From Streptomyces himalayensis subsp. himalayensis (GTDB lineage: Bacteria > Actinomycetota > Actinomycetes > Streptomycetales > Streptomycetaceae): 64,000 bases of DNA. Below, piece by piece: positions 26,793-35,388 of the stretch (its first letter is position 1; every line of letters begins with the position of its first letter). The notes under the pieces were generated by a model, which was not told the DNA's origin, made no database searches, and saw only the letters and a program-made list of their open reading frames with translations. The stretch is taken from the NCBI RefSeq assembly GCF_013778455.1, contig NZ_JACEHE010000004.1:347028-411027 (forward strand), given 5' to 3'. The position numbers were made by a program, and so were the translations under genes.

Positions 26793-27455
26793 TCAGCCCA
26801 GGGGACGGCCGCCACACGGAGCCGGCAGGGCGGCCGTGGGGACGATCAGGTCGGCGCGGTGCCGGCCCCCGGCGACCAGGTCGGCGTTGCGCTGGTCGGT
26901 GCCCAGCACCCATGCCACCGCCGTGTCGTGGTCCTTGCCGAACTGCTCGTGCCGCTCCACGAGGCGGCGTACGCGTTCGTCCTCGTCGAGTTCGCAGTAC
27001 CAGACCTCGTCCAACTCGGACCGGACACGTGCCCATGAGCCGTCGTCCAACAGAAGGTAGTTGCCCTCTGTGACGATCAGCCGGGCGGTGCGCGGCACGG
27101 GGATGGTGCCCGCGATCGGCTGTTCCAGAGTTCGCTCGAAGCCCGGCGCGTAGACGATGTCTTCCTCCTCGTCGCGCAGGCGGCGCAGCAGCGCGGCGTA
27201 GCCCGCGGAGTCGAAGGTGTCGGGGGCGCCCTTGCGGTCGCGGCGGCCCAGGCGGTCGAGTTCGACGTCGGCGAGGTGGAAGCCGTCCATCGGCACATGG
27301 ACGGCCCAGGGCGGTCCGTCGCCGTTGAGCTCCCGGACCAGCTGTTCGGCGAGCGTGGTCTTTCCGGCGCCCGGGCTGCCGGTGATGCCGAGGATCGCGC
27401 GGTGACCCGGCCGTACGAGAGACGCGGCCCGGGTGACGAGGTCGTCGAGCGTCAT
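26793..27455 (-). CDS. P-loop nucleoside/nucleotide kinase family protein
   Basis: A 220-residue kinase of the uridine kinase/pantothenate kinase-like superfamily. Walker A is GITGSPGAGKTTLAEQL (about 23-39). The substrate segment VPMDGFHLADVELDRLGRRD (about 55-74) and IVTEGNYLLLDDG (about 128-140) are typical of the fructose-transport/YggC-like branch. The phosphorylated substrate is unknown. It converges on the APH-like gene. Confidence 0.8.
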   Translation of the reverse strand: MTLDDLVTRAASLVRPGHRAILGITGSPGAGKTTLAEQLVRELNGDGPPWAVHVPMDGFHLADVELDRLGRRDRKGAPDTFDSAGYAALLRRLRDEEEDIVYAPGFERTLEQPIAGTIPVPRTARLIVTEGNYLLLDDGSWARVRSELDEVWYCELDEDERVRRLVERHEQFGKDHDTAVAWVLGTDQRNADLVAGGRHRADLIVPTAALPAPCGGRPLG

Positions 27456-27734
27456 CGCCTGGGGCCGCTCGCCGCGAGTGGGCGCAGCTGTTCGGGACTG
27501 TGCTCCTCGATGTTCATGGGGTCAGTGTCCCGCGGGCACGTCGGCTGAGAACACCTGGGCCGGCCGAGGGCGCCGCGGTGCTCCATCCGGGTCAAAGTGC
27601 CCCATCCGCTCCGGGACCCCTCCTCGGTTCGCCCGTTACACAAGTGCGGGCCGGGCTGGACCGATGCCCCCGGCGGCGCAGGGAATGTACGGAATCGTGT
27701 ACGGGATGGCGGTTGATCGTTGAGAACGGAAACC

Positions 27735-28298
27735 ATGAAGGCAGAGGAAGCCGGAGCGTGGGCCGGGTACGGACCGGAGCGCAGGACGGCCGGCCGTCGG
27801 CGCACCGTAGCGGCGGCGATGGCGGTGGCTGCGTTGAGCCTCGCAGGGGTGGTCGGCTGTGGATGGGAGGCCTCTGGTTCGGACGGCCGGAACGGCGACT
27901 GGCTGACGGCGGGGGTGTCGAACTCGGCCTCCGCTGAATCGTCTTCGCCGTCGTCGTCGAACTCCATCGACTCGCGGAACTCGCCGAACTCGCCGAACTC
28001 GCCGGTCTCCGTCCCTGTGCGCGCCGGCGCCTCCGACGTGAAGGCGTGCTTCGACGGGACCTGTGAGATCGCGGTGTCGGAGCCCACGGACATCCCCGTC
28101 GACAGCCGCTTCGGCATCGACCGGGTCTCCGTCACCCTGGTCACCTCCGACACCGTGTCCATGCGGGCGACCGGAAACGGCAACTCCTTGCAGGCCACGA
28201 GCGGCGCCGGCGGCATCTGCATCCTCAACGGGCTCACCATCAGGGTGAAGTCCGTCGATGACGGAACGGCCGTTCTCGCCTTCTCGTCCACGACCTGA
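27735..28298 (+). CDS. Small secreted lipoprotein with NSP repeats
   Basis: A 187-residue protein: signal peptide with lipobox VVGC (Cys about residue 42), a Ser/Asn-rich linker with three tandem NSP units, then a compact beta-rich domain of about 100 residues with CFDGTCEIAVSEP. I do not recognise the domain. The two close cysteines may form a disulfide outside the cell. Upstream, TGTACGGAAT (27686-27695) recurs as TGTACGGGAT 12 bp later and could be a regulator site. The rest of the 279-bp gap shows no gene. Confidence 0.65.
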   Translation: MKAEEAGAWAGYGPERRTAGRRRTVAAAMAVAALSLAGVVGCGWEASGSDGRNGDWLTAGVSNSASAESSSPSSSNSIDSRNSPNSPNSPVSVPVRAGASDVKACFDGTCEIAVSEPTDIPVDSRFGIDRVSVTLVTSDTVSMRATGNGNSLQATSGAGGICILNGLTIRVKSVDDGTAVLAFSSTT

Positions 28299-28314
28299 CC
28301 GCAGGGGTGAGGGG

Positions 28315-28403
28315 GCCAAGGACCCGCCCGCTTCTCGCGGACCCTGATTGCGCGGTGCGCGGTGTCGCTCCGCTTCCCCGCGTCTGGATGTGGGGTCCTT
28401 GGC
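28315..28403. repeat. 11-bp inverted repeat bracketing a gap between convergent genes
   Basis: GCCAAGGACCC (28315-28325) and its exact complement (28393-28403) enclose 67 bp. They lie between the lipoprotein and hydroxyacid dehydrogenase genes and may form a long-stem terminator for both. Confidence 0.45.
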
Positions 28404-28445
28404 TCCACCTTCATTGGACCACCGGTGGGCCGTACGCACCAGGCG

Positions 28446-29405
28446 TCAGCCGAGAACACGTACCGGCGATCCGGCGAGGAACGCCTGGATGTCCTCCACG
28501 GCCTGGCTGTAGTAGGTCTCGTAGTTCGCGCGGCTGACGTAGCCGAGGTGCGGGGTGGCGAGCAGGCGGGGTGCCGAGCGCATCGGGTGATCGGCGGGCA
28601 GCGGCTCGATGTCGAACACATCGACCGCCGCCCCGGCGATGCGGCCGTCCCGCAGGGCGCTGAGCAGCGCGTCCTGGTCGACGATGGCCGCACGGGAGGT
28701 GTTGACGAGAAAGGCCGTCGGCTTGAGGAGTGCCAGCTCGCGGGCGCCGACCAGATTGCGGGTGCGGTCGCTGAGCGCGAGGTGGACGGAGACGAAGTCG
28801 CTGTCCGCGAGCAGCTCTTCTTTGGAGGCGGCCAGCTCCACGCCTACCTCCTCCGCGCGCTTCTCGGTGAGGTTCTGGCTCCAGGCCACCACGTCCATGC
28901 CGAAGGCGAGGCCGACCTGGGCCACTCTGCTGCCGATCTTGCCGAGCCCGAGCAGACCGAGCCGGCGGCCGTGCAGATCGGCGCCCACGGTGCTCTGCCA
29001 GGGGCCGCCGTCCCGCAGCGCGTTGTTCTCGGTGACGATCCCGCGGGCCAGGCCGAGGAGCAGCGCCCAGGTCAACTCGACGGGAGGCGTCGAGGAACTC
29101 GCGGTGCCGCACACGGTGACCCCGCCCGCCTCGGCGGCGGCGTAGTCGATCACCGAATTGCGCATCCCGGAGGCGATCAGCAGCTTCAGGCGGGTCAGCC
29201 GCGAGAGCAGCGAGGCGGGGAAGGGCACGCGCTCGCGGAGGGTGACGACGATATCGAAGTCGGCGATGGCCGCGGCGAGTTCGTCCTCGGTGGCGAAGTG
29301 CTCGGTGAACGCGACGACCTCCACGTCATCCGCGAGGGGCGACCAGTCCGCGACGGTGGTCGCGGCGCTCTGGAAGTCGTCGAGCACGGCGCAGCGAAGG
29401 TGCAT
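28446..29405 (-). CDS. D-2-hydroxyacid dehydrogenase family protein
   Basis: A 319-residue NAD-dependent dehydrogenase. Rossmann motif GLLGLGKIGSRVA is near residue 150. The catalytic Arg is in NTSRAAIVDQDAL, the Glu in FDIEPLPADHP and the His in ATPHLGYVSR. It would interconvert a 2-keto acid and D-2-hydroxy acid; the substrate is not readable. The ATG at 29405 has GGAGAG eight bases upstream, so the in-frame upstream Met is not needed. Confidence 0.9.
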   Translation of the reverse strand: MHLRCAVLDDFQSAATTVADWSPLADDVEVVAFTEHFATEDELAAAIADFDIVVTLRERVPFPASLLSRLTRLKLLIASGMRNSVIDYAAAEAGGVTVCGTASSSTPPVELTWALLLGLARGIVTENNALRDGGPWQSTVGADLHGRRLGLLGLGKIGSRVAQVGLAFGMDVVAWSQNLTEKRAEEVGVELAASKEELLADSDFVSVHLALSDRTRNLVGARELALLKPTAFLVNTSRAAIVDQDALLSALRDGRIAGAAVDVFDIEPLPADHPMRSAPRLLATPHLGYVSRANYETYYSQAVEDIQAFLAGSPVRVLG

Positions 29406-29599
29406 GTCGGTTCTCTCCAAGGCTGGTGTCGCTGGTGTCGCGGTGGTCACCGCAGAGGCTCCCCGGCCGGGACGGCCGGCCCCCTCGGCTCTTCGTCCCG
29501 GCCCCGTGATTCTCTCTGTTCCGCTTCAACGTGGGCGCACGGGGTCGAGCGCGCTGGTTCCCGCCTCAGCCCTCACCGTGGTGGAGACCGCCGTGGACC

Positions 29600-30514
29600 T
29601 CACCCGTGGTGCACGGATCCCAGGCGGGCGAGCTCGTCCGCCGAGAGCCGCAGCGCGCCGGCGGCCACGTTCTCGACCAGATGGTCCGGGTTGCCCGTAC
29701 CCGGGATGGCCAGCACATGCGGCCCCTGGTGCAGGGTCCACGCCAGCCGTACCTGCGCCTCAGTCGCGCCGTGTGCGCGGGCGACGGCGAGTACTTCGCT
29801 GCCCTGGCCGTCGTCGCCGTCGGTGCTGCTCGCGCCGAATGCACCTGCTTCACCGGCGATCGCGAAGAACGGCACGAACGCGATGCCCTGCTCCCCGCAG
29901 GCGCGGAGCACCTCGTCGGAGTCGGCGCGCCCGGTTTCCAGGCCGTACCGGTTCTGCACGCAGACCACCGGCGCGATGGCCTGGGCTTCGGCGAGGTGCG
30001 CGGGATCGACATTGGAGATGCCCAGGTGGCGTACGAGTCCTGCGTCGCGCAGCTCGGCCAGCGCGCCGAAGTGCTCGGCCAGCGTGCCGGGTCCGTTGAG
30101 GCGGAGGTTCACCACGTCGAGGTGGTCGCGGCCGAGCTGGCGCAGATTCTCCTCGACCTGGCCGCGCAGCTGTTCGGGAGTGGCCCAGGGCAGCCACTTG
30201 CCCGACGGGTCGCGGCAGGGCCCGACCTTGGTGACGATGACCAGGTCGTCCGGGTAGGGGGCCAGCGCCCGGTTGATCAGCTCGTTGGCGGAGCGCAGCG
30301 ACGAGAAGTAGAACGCGGCGGTGTCGATGTGGTTGACGCCGAGCTCGAGCGCCCGCCGCAGCACGCCGATCGACCGTTCGCGGTCGCTCGGTGTGCCGAG
30401 GTCGAAGGCGGCGCTGCCGGTCAGGCGCATCGCGCCGAAGCCCAGGCGGTTGACGGTCAGGTCACCGAGCTTCCAGGTGCCCGAGGCCGCCGCGGTGATC
30501 GTCTCTGAGGTCAT
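29600..30514 (-). CDS. Aldo/keto reductase
   Basis: A 304-residue TIM-barrel reductase. Tetrad positions Asp and Tyr are in NHIDTAAFYF (about residues 60-69) and Lys in VIVTKVGP (about 94). The catalytic His position, in the strand DVVNLRLNG, is Arg rather than His. NADPH-site stretches such as IPGTGNPDHLVENV close the barrel. The loss of the His is seen in some actinobacterial members and may change the activity. It is divergent from the DUF72 gene; the ribosome site is weak. Confidence 0.85.
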   Translation of the reverse strand: MTSETITAAASGTWKLGDLTVNRLGFGAMRLTGSAAFDLGTPSDRERSIGVLRRALELGVNHIDTAAFYFSSLRSANELINRALAPYPDDLVIVTKVGPCRDPSGKWLPWATPEQLRGQVEENLRQLGRDHLDVVNLRLNGPGTLAEHFGALAELRDAGLVRHLGISNVDPAHLAEAQAIAPVVCVQNRYGLETGRADSDEVLRACGEQGIAFVPFFAIAGEAGAFGASSTDGDDGQGSEVLAVARAHGATEAQVRLAWTLHQGPHVLAIPGTGNPDHLVENVAAGALRLSADELARLGSVHHG

Positions 30515-30610
30515 CGAGGGAGTCTGGCACACGGTCCCACGGGTGCACAGAGCGCCGGTCGGCGGGCGGTCGGGCGCCCGGCAGCGTGACGGACGTGCTC
30601 TGATGGATGT

Positions 30611-31423
30611 ATGCCCGTGTTCGTCGGTACCTCCGGGTGGCAGTACCGGGACTGGCGCGGAGTCCTGTATCCGGCCGACATGCCGCAGCGGCTGTGGCTG
30701 GAGGAGTACGCGGCACAGTTCGCCACGGTCGAGATCAACAACGCCTTCTACCGGCTGCCCACGCCGGAGACGTTCGCCGCATGGCGTGCCCGTACGCCGG
30801 AGGGCTTCGTCATCGCCGTGAAGGCCAGCCGCTTCCTGACCCATATCAAGCGGTTGCGCGACCCCGAGGAACCGGTACACCGGCTGATGAGCCATGCCGC
30901 CGGTCTCGGTGACCGGCTCGGCCCGGTGCTGCTGCAGCTCCCGCCCACCCTGCGGGCGGATCCGGCACTGCTGGACGACTGCCTGGCCCGCTTCCCGGCC
31001 GGTACGCGGGTGGCGGTCGAGCCCCGCCACGACTCCTGGTGGACCCCCGAGGTCCGCGCCGTGCTCGAGAACCGCGGTGCCGCCCTGTGCTGGGCCGATG
31101 TGGAGGCCCGGCCCACCACGCCGCTCTGGCGGACCACGGACTGGGGCTATCTGCGCCTTCACGTCGGACGGGCCAAGCCGTGGCCCCGCTACGGCCGGCA
31201 GTCGCTCCACACATGGGTGCGGCGACTCGCCGACACCTGGCCGGACACGTGCGACCTCCATGTGTACTTCAACAACGATCCCGGCGGAGCCGCGGTCCAC
31301 GACGCCATCGTCTTCGCGCGCGCTGCGACGGCCGAGGGAATGACCGTCAGCCGTACCCCGCGGCGCCTGCCGTCCCGGACCGGCACCGCTGCCGGTACCA
31401 GCAGCGCAGCCGGCGCGGCGTGA
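30611..31423 (+). CDS. DUF72 (YecE-like) family protein
   Basis: A 270-residue protein with the DUF72 barrel signature. It opens FVGTSGWQYRDWRG, followed by EINNAFYRLP (about 40), FVIAVKASRFLTHIKRL (about 65), LLQLPP (about 100) and VAVEPRHDSWW (about 130). The C-terminal block DLHVYFNNDPGGAAVHDA is also diagnostic. The biochemical role of the family is undetermined to my knowledge. A tail of about 20 Ala/Thr/Ser residues is poorly conserved. Confidence 0.85.
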   Translation: MPVFVGTSGWQYRDWRGVLYPADMPQRLWLEEYAAQFATVEINNAFYRLPTPETFAAWRARTPEGFVIAVKASRFLTHIKRLRDPEEPVHRLMSHAAGLGDRLGPVLLQLPPTLRADPALLDDCLARFPAGTRVAVEPRHDSWWTPEVRAVLENRGAALCWADVEARPTTPLWRTTDWGYLRLHVGRAKPWPRYGRQSLHTWVRRLADTWPDTCDLHVYFNNDPGGAAVHDAIVFARAATAEGMTVSRTPRRLPSRTGTAAGTSSAAGAA

Positions 31424-34345
31424 CTACCCGTGGGGGAGCGACTGCTCGGCCCAGATGATCTTGCCTTCGGGGGTGTAACGGGTGCCCCAGCGATCGGCGA
31501 GCTGGGCGACGAGGAACAGGCCCCGCCCGCCCTCGTCCATGGTGGCCGCGTACCGCAGGTGCGGTGAGGTGCTGCTGGCGTCGAAGACCTCGCAGATCAG
31601 GCTGCGGTCGCGCAGCAGGCGGACGCGGATCGGGGCGCTTCCGTAGCGGATGGCGTTGGTGACCAGCTCGCTCAGTACCAGCTCCGTGGTGAACACCATG
31701 TCGTCCAGTCCCCACTCCGCGAGCTGCCCGACGACCGAGGCACGCACCTCCGCGACGGCCGCGGGATCGGAGGGCACGTCCCACTCCGCGACGCCGTCGG
31801 CACCCAGGGCGCGGGTGCGGGCGACGATCAGGGCGATGTCGTCGCTCTGGCGGGCCGGCAGCAGGGCGTCGAGAACCGCACGGCAGGTGTCGTCCGGTGA
31901 CCGGTCGGCCCCGGCGAGAGACATGCGCAGGAGCTCGAGTCCGATGTCGATGTCCCGGTAGCGGTCCTCGATGAGGCCGTCGGTGTAGAGGACCAGTTTG
32001 CTGCCTTCGTCCAGGATCAGGTCGGCCGTCTCGAACGGGAGTCCTCCGAGGCCGAGCGGCGGGCCCGCGGGCACCTCGGGGAAGTCGACCGTGCCGTCGG
32101 GGCGGACCAGCGCCGGCAGGGGGTGGCCGGCCCGGGCGACGGTGCAGCGCCGGGAGACGGGGTCGTAGATCGCGTACAGACAGGTGGCGCCGGTGATCGT
32201 GGCGCTGCCGCCCGCCGCGGCCTCGTCCTGGTCGATGCGGCTGACCATGTCGTCGAGGAGACCGAGGATCTCGTCGGGCGGCAGGTCCAGAGTCGAGAAG
32301 TTGTGCACCGCGGTACGCAGCCGGCCCATGGTGGCCGCGGCGTGCAGGCCGTGGCCGACGACGTCGCCCACGACGAGCGCGACTCGGGCTCCGGGCAGCG
32401 GCATGACGTCGAACCAGTCGCCGCCCACCCCCGCCTGCGCGGGCAGATAGCGGTAGGCGACGTCCAGCGCGCTCTGCTCGGGCAGATTGCGCGGGAGCAG
32501 GCTGCGCTGCAGCGTCACGGCCATGGTGTGCTCGCGGGTGTAGCGGCGAGCGTTGTCGATGGAGACCGCGGCACGGGTGACAAGCTCTTCGGCGAGCGCC
32601 AGGTCGTCCTCGTCGAAGGGCTCGGGTTTCTCCGAGCGCCAGAAGTTGGCCACTCCCATCACCACGCCGCCCACGCGCAGCGGGACGGTGACCATGGAAT
32701 GGATGCCGAATTCCAGGACCTCTGCGGTGCGTTCGGGACTCTGTGCCAGCCACCCGGGTGCGGATTTCAGGTCGGGCTCGAGGACCGCCTGTCCGGTGGT
32801 GAGGCCCTGGGCCTGGGGGGTCGAGGCGACGAAGGTGATCTGCGCGCCGACCGGGTAGAGGGGAGCGTCGTTCCGGATGCCGTTGAACGCGGTACGGCGC
32901 AGCTCTGTGACCGTGCGGTCCGGCTCGTCCCCGTTCAGGACGGCGTTCCCCAGGTCCACGCTGACGTAGTCCGCGAAGCGCGGCACGGCCACCTCGGCCA
33001 GCTCCTCGGCGGTGTGGGTCACATCGAGGGTCGTACCGATCCCCACCCCGGCGTCGTACAGCAGTTTGAGGCGTTCCCGTGCCACCTCGGCCCTGCCGGA
33101 CAGGGCACGCAGCTCGGTCGAGTCGCGGAGCGTCGCGACGCTGCCGCGCGGGCCTCCGTCGCGGTCCGTGGGCCGGTTGTTGACCGCCAGCAGCCGGTCC
33201 CCGACCAGGTGCACCTCGTCCGTGGCGACTCGCCCGGAGGCCAGCAGCCCGGCCGTGCCGGAGTCCAGGCCGAGTTCCGAGACGTGCCGGCCCTCGGCGT
33301 CCTTGGGCAGGTCGAGCAGCCTCTGCGCCTCGTCGTTGGCGAGTACCAGCCGGCCCTCACCGCTGAGGATGATCACCCCTTCCCGGACCGAGTGCAGCAC
33401 CGCGTCATGGTGCTCGTACATCCGGGTCATCTCGTACGGGCCGAGGCCCCGGGTCTGGCGCAGCAGCCGTCTGCTCACCAGCGCCGTCCCGGCCGTGGCG
33501 AGGGCGAGGGCGGTGGCCGCGGCGGCGAAGAGGATTGGCATGTGCTCCTCGACGTAGCCGCCCACATGCTCGGTCGTGATGCCGGCGGAGACCAGCCCCA
33601 CGACCGTCCCGTCGGGATCCTTGACGGGGACCACAGCCTGCACCAGATGGCCTATGGTCCCGTCGATCTCCTCGGTGATGGGGCGGCCGGCCAGTGCGGG
33701 GGCGAGGGTCCCGACGAACTTCTTCCCGATCCTGTCCGGTTTGGGGTGCGTGTAGCGGATCCCCTCGGTGTTCATGACGACGATGAAGTCCACGTGCGAC
33801 TGCGTACGAGCCGCCTCGGCGCGAGGCTGCAGCACCGCGGTGGGGTCCGGGCTGTTCAGGGCCTCGACGATTCCGGGTGCGTTCGCGAACGTCTCCGCGA
33901 CGGCGAGCGATCGGTTGCGCGCCTCTTGGCCGCTGTCGTGCCGTACCTGCAGCACCAGGGCCACCGCCGCGGCCACCACCAGCAGCAGCACGATCACCAC
34001 ATGCAGCACGAACACCTGGCCGGCGACGCTGCGCCTGCTCAACGCCGACCGCAGCCTCGCGGTCCACGTGCGTGGGGGGTCGTCGCGGGGGCCGCCGTCC
34101 TGGCGTCCCCGCTGGTCGAAAGAGGGGCGGTGGAGGGTCTGCCGGTCCTGCATCGTCTGCCGGTCTCGCAGGGTCTGTCGGTCTCGCAGCGTCTGTCGGT
34201 CTCGCTGCGCATGCCCTCCGGGTGCCTGCTCAAGCCCCTCGGGTGGGTCCGACAGTCGGCATGCGTACTCCAGTCGGCGCCCGAAGCACAGACCGGTGAG
34301 TGTGAGGCCCGACTGGGCCCAGGATCGACCCAAGAGTCGGACCAT
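31424..34345 (-). CDS. Membrane sensor SpoIIE-type serine phosphatase with kinase-like domain
   Basis: A 973-residue multidomain regulator: repetitive N-terminus (RDRQTL units, residues 48-71), membrane helix 111-133, extracytoplasmic Cache-like sensor 134-268, helix 270-292, PAS domain about 310-410, GAF domain about 430-600, SpoIIE/PP2C phosphatase about 640-840 (GGDWFDVMPL, VVGDVVGHG, LVLYTDGLIE) and a HATPase_c anti-sigma-kinase domain at the end (ELVTNAIRYG, EGGRGLFLVAQLADRWG). Such proteins tune anti-sigma/anti-anti-sigma switches in response to an external signal. The true start may lie closer to residue 80, because the N-terminal 75 residues are repeat-derived. Confidence 0.9.
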   Translation of the reverse strand: MVRLLGRSWAQSGLTLTGLCFGRRLEYACRLSDPPEGLEQAPGGHAQRDRQTLRDRQTLRDRQTMQDRQTLHRPSFDQRGRQDGGPRDDPPRTWTARLRSALSRRSVAGQVFVLHVVIVLLLVVAAAVALVLQVRHDSGQEARNRSLAVAETFANAPGIVEALNSPDPTAVLQPRAEAARTQSHVDFIVVMNTEGIRYTHPKPDRIGKKFVGTLAPALAGRPITEEIDGTIGHLVQAVVPVKDPDGTVVGLVSAGITTEHVGGYVEEHMPILFAAAATALALATAGTALVSRRLLRQTRGLGPYEMTRMYEHHDAVLHSVREGVIILSGEGRLVLANDEAQRLLDLPKDAEGRHVSELGLDSGTAGLLASGRVATDEVHLVGDRLLAVNNRPTDRDGGPRGSVATLRDSTELRALSGRAEVARERLKLLYDAGVGIGTTLDVTHTAEELAEVAVPRFADYVSVDLGNAVLNGDEPDRTVTELRRTAFNGIRNDAPLYPVGAQITFVASTPQAQGLTTGQAVLEPDLKSAPGWLAQSPERTAEVLEFGIHSMVTVPLRVGGVVMGVANFWRSEKPEPFDEDDLALAEELVTRAAVSIDNARRYTREHTMAVTLQRSLLPRNLPEQSALDVAYRYLPAQAGVGGDWFDVMPLPGARVALVVGDVVGHGLHAAATMGRLRTAVHNFSTLDLPPDEILGLLDDMVSRIDQDEAAAGGSATITGATCLYAIYDPVSRRCTVARAGHPLPALVRPDGTVDFPEVPAGPPLGLGGLPFETADLILDEGSKLVLYTDGLIEDRYRDIDIGLELLRMSLAGADRSPDDTCRAVLDALLPARQSDDIALIVARTRALGADGVAEWDVPSDPAAVAEVRASVVGQLAEWGLDDMVFTTELVLSELVTNAIRYGSAPIRVRLLRDRSLICEVFDASSTSPHLRYAATMDEGGRGLFLVAQLADRWGTRYTPEGKIIWAEQSLPHG
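34137..34208. repeat. Four tandem 18-bp units inside the phosphatase N-terminus
   Basis: Units start at 34137, 34155, 34173 and 34191, each close to GTCTGYCGGTCTCGCAGS. They encode RDRQTL on the minus strand. In-frame 18-bp units could expand or contract without breaking the gene. Confidence 0.75.
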
Positions 34346-34465
34346 AGCCCATGTCTACACTGCCCCGGTCCAAGGTGGCGAGCGGCATCACGTTCTGTGA
34401 CAGAAACGCGTTCGCGCCGACGGGCTGAGGCCGGCGCGGAACGGGGGCGGCGCCGCGGCAGCCGC

Positions 34466-34885
34466 TCACTGCTCCGACGTGGCGTCGATCTCGGCGATCA
34501 GGGCCTCTATACGGGTCCTGATCTCGTCGCGGATCGGGCGCACCGACTCGACGCCCTTGCCGGCCGGGTCCTCCAGGGCCCAGTCGAGGTACTTCTTGCC
34601 GGGGAAGATCGGGCAGGCGTCCCCGCAGCCCATGGTGATGACGTAGTCGGACGCCTGCACAGCCTCGGTCGTCAGCACCTTGGGCTGCTGGCCGGAGATG
34701 TCGACGCCGACCTCCTTCATCGCCTCGACGGCGGCAGGGTTGACCTGGTCGGCGGGGAGGGATCCCGCGGAGCGGACCTCGACGCGGTCCCCTGCGAGGT
34801 GGTCGAGGAATCCGGCGGCCATCTGCGAGCGTCCGGCGTTGTGGACGCAGACGAACAGTACGGAGGCGAGCGGGGTGGAGGGCAT
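34466..34885 (-). CDS. arsC: Arsenate reductase, low-molecular-weight phosphatase type
   Basis: A 139-residue enzyme reducing As(V) to As(III). The N-terminal loop CVHNAGRS (Cys about 13, Arg about 19) binds the oxyanion. Two more cysteines in TMGCGDACPIFPGKKYLDW (about 85 and 89) complete the redox relay of the thioredoxin-linked type. GGAAG lies upstream of the ATG. It is divergent from arsR-aquaporin across 95 bp that carries operator-like repeats. Confidence 0.9.
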   Translation of the reverse strand: MPSTPLASVLFVCVHNAGRSQMAAGFLDHLAGDRVEVRSAGSLPADQVNPAAVEAMKEVGVDISGQQPKVLTTEAVQASDYVITMGCGDACPIFPGKKYLDWALEDPAGKGVESVRPIRDEIRTRIEALIAEIDATSEQ

Positions 34886-34905
34886 CGGCGCTTCCTGGTC
34901 TGGAT

Positions 34906-34962
34906 GTCAGCTCACGCTGTTCGGGGCGTCAGCTCAGGCTGGTCTGGTGTCAGCTCCTGCTG
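34906..34962. promoter_or_regulatory. Three direct repeats GTCAGCTCNNGCTG in the arsC/arsR promoter region
   Basis: 14-bp units begin at 34906, 34928 and 34949, spaced 22 and 21 bp, about two helical turns. They would present on one face of the DNA. Position between divergent arsC and arsR suggests operator or activator sites. Confidence 0.5.
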
Positions 34963-34968
34963 ATGTGA

Positions 34969-35002
34969 CAGTATCAGTCCATGCTGACGTCAGTCGATAC
35001 TG
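34969..35002. promoter_or_regulatory. Inverted repeat CAGTATC...GATACTG over the arsR start
   Basis: Seven-base arms at 34969-34975 and 34996-35002 flank the palindrome CTGACGTCAG (34984-34993) and straddle the assumed ATG. This fits an autoregulatory ArsR operator at a leaderless start. Confidence 0.45.
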
Positions 35003-35295
35003 AGTTGATGCGGGTACTGGCCGACCCGCTGAGGCTGAAGATCGTGTCCCTGCTCGCCCGCGAGACACTGTGCACCACGCACCTGGTCGAGGAGACGGGC
35101 GCGCGGCAGACCAACCTGTCCAACCATCTGCGGGTGCTGCGCGAGGCCGGAGTGGTGGAGACGGAGCCCTGCGGCCGGTTCACGTACTACCGGCTCAAGC
35201 CGGAGGTCATCGCCTCGGTCGCCGACTCGTTCGCGGAACTCGCCGCGAGTGCCCGCGCCACTGCCGAGAGCGCAGCCAAGCGCGCCTGCCCCTGA
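34981..35295 (+). CDS. arsR: ArsR-family repressor
   Basis: A 104-residue winged-helix metalloregulator. RVLADPLRLKIVSLL opens the domain, and the recognition helix is in ARQTNLSNHLRVLREAG (about residues 42-58). Cysteines occur in ETLCTTHLVEE (about 31), ETEPCGRF (about 65) and the C-terminal KRACP, possible arsenite ligands. The ATG at 34981 has no ribosome site, so the mRNA may be leaderless; ATG 35008 is an alternative. It is upstream of the aquaporin and divergent from arsC. Confidence 0.88.
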   Translation: MLTSVDTELMRVLADPLRLKIVSLLARETLCTTHLVEETGARQTNLSNHLRVLREAGVVETEPCGRFTYYRLKPEVIASVADSFAELAASARATAESAAKRACP

Positions 35296-35323
35296 TCTCC
35301 TGTTTGCCCCTGATCTCCTGTTT
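35288..35323. repeat. Perfect 18-bp tandem duplication at the arsR stop
   Basis: GCCCCTGATCTCCTGTTT occurs twice without gap (35288-35305 and 35306-35323). The first copy contains the arsR stop codon. It lies in the arsR-aquaporin spacer. Confidence 0.65.
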
Positions 35324-35388
35324 CGCCTTGCCTCATTGCTCCACCCACATTGCTCGACCCCCCTTGTTCGTCTTCCGAGGAGCCCGCA

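Noticed and set aside
28362..30257. 631-residue plus-strand frame over the hydroxyacid dehydrogenase and aldo/keto reductase
   Set aside because: Both minus-strand genes have clear motifs; this frame is their complement with no domain of its own.
34137..34208. Possible CRISPR-like repeat
   Set aside because: Units are 18 bp, directly adjacent without spacers, and in frame within a coding sequence.
32123..34963. 946-residue plus-strand frame over the SpoIIE phosphatase and arsC
   Set aside because: Antisense shadow; the minus-strand domains are unambiguous.
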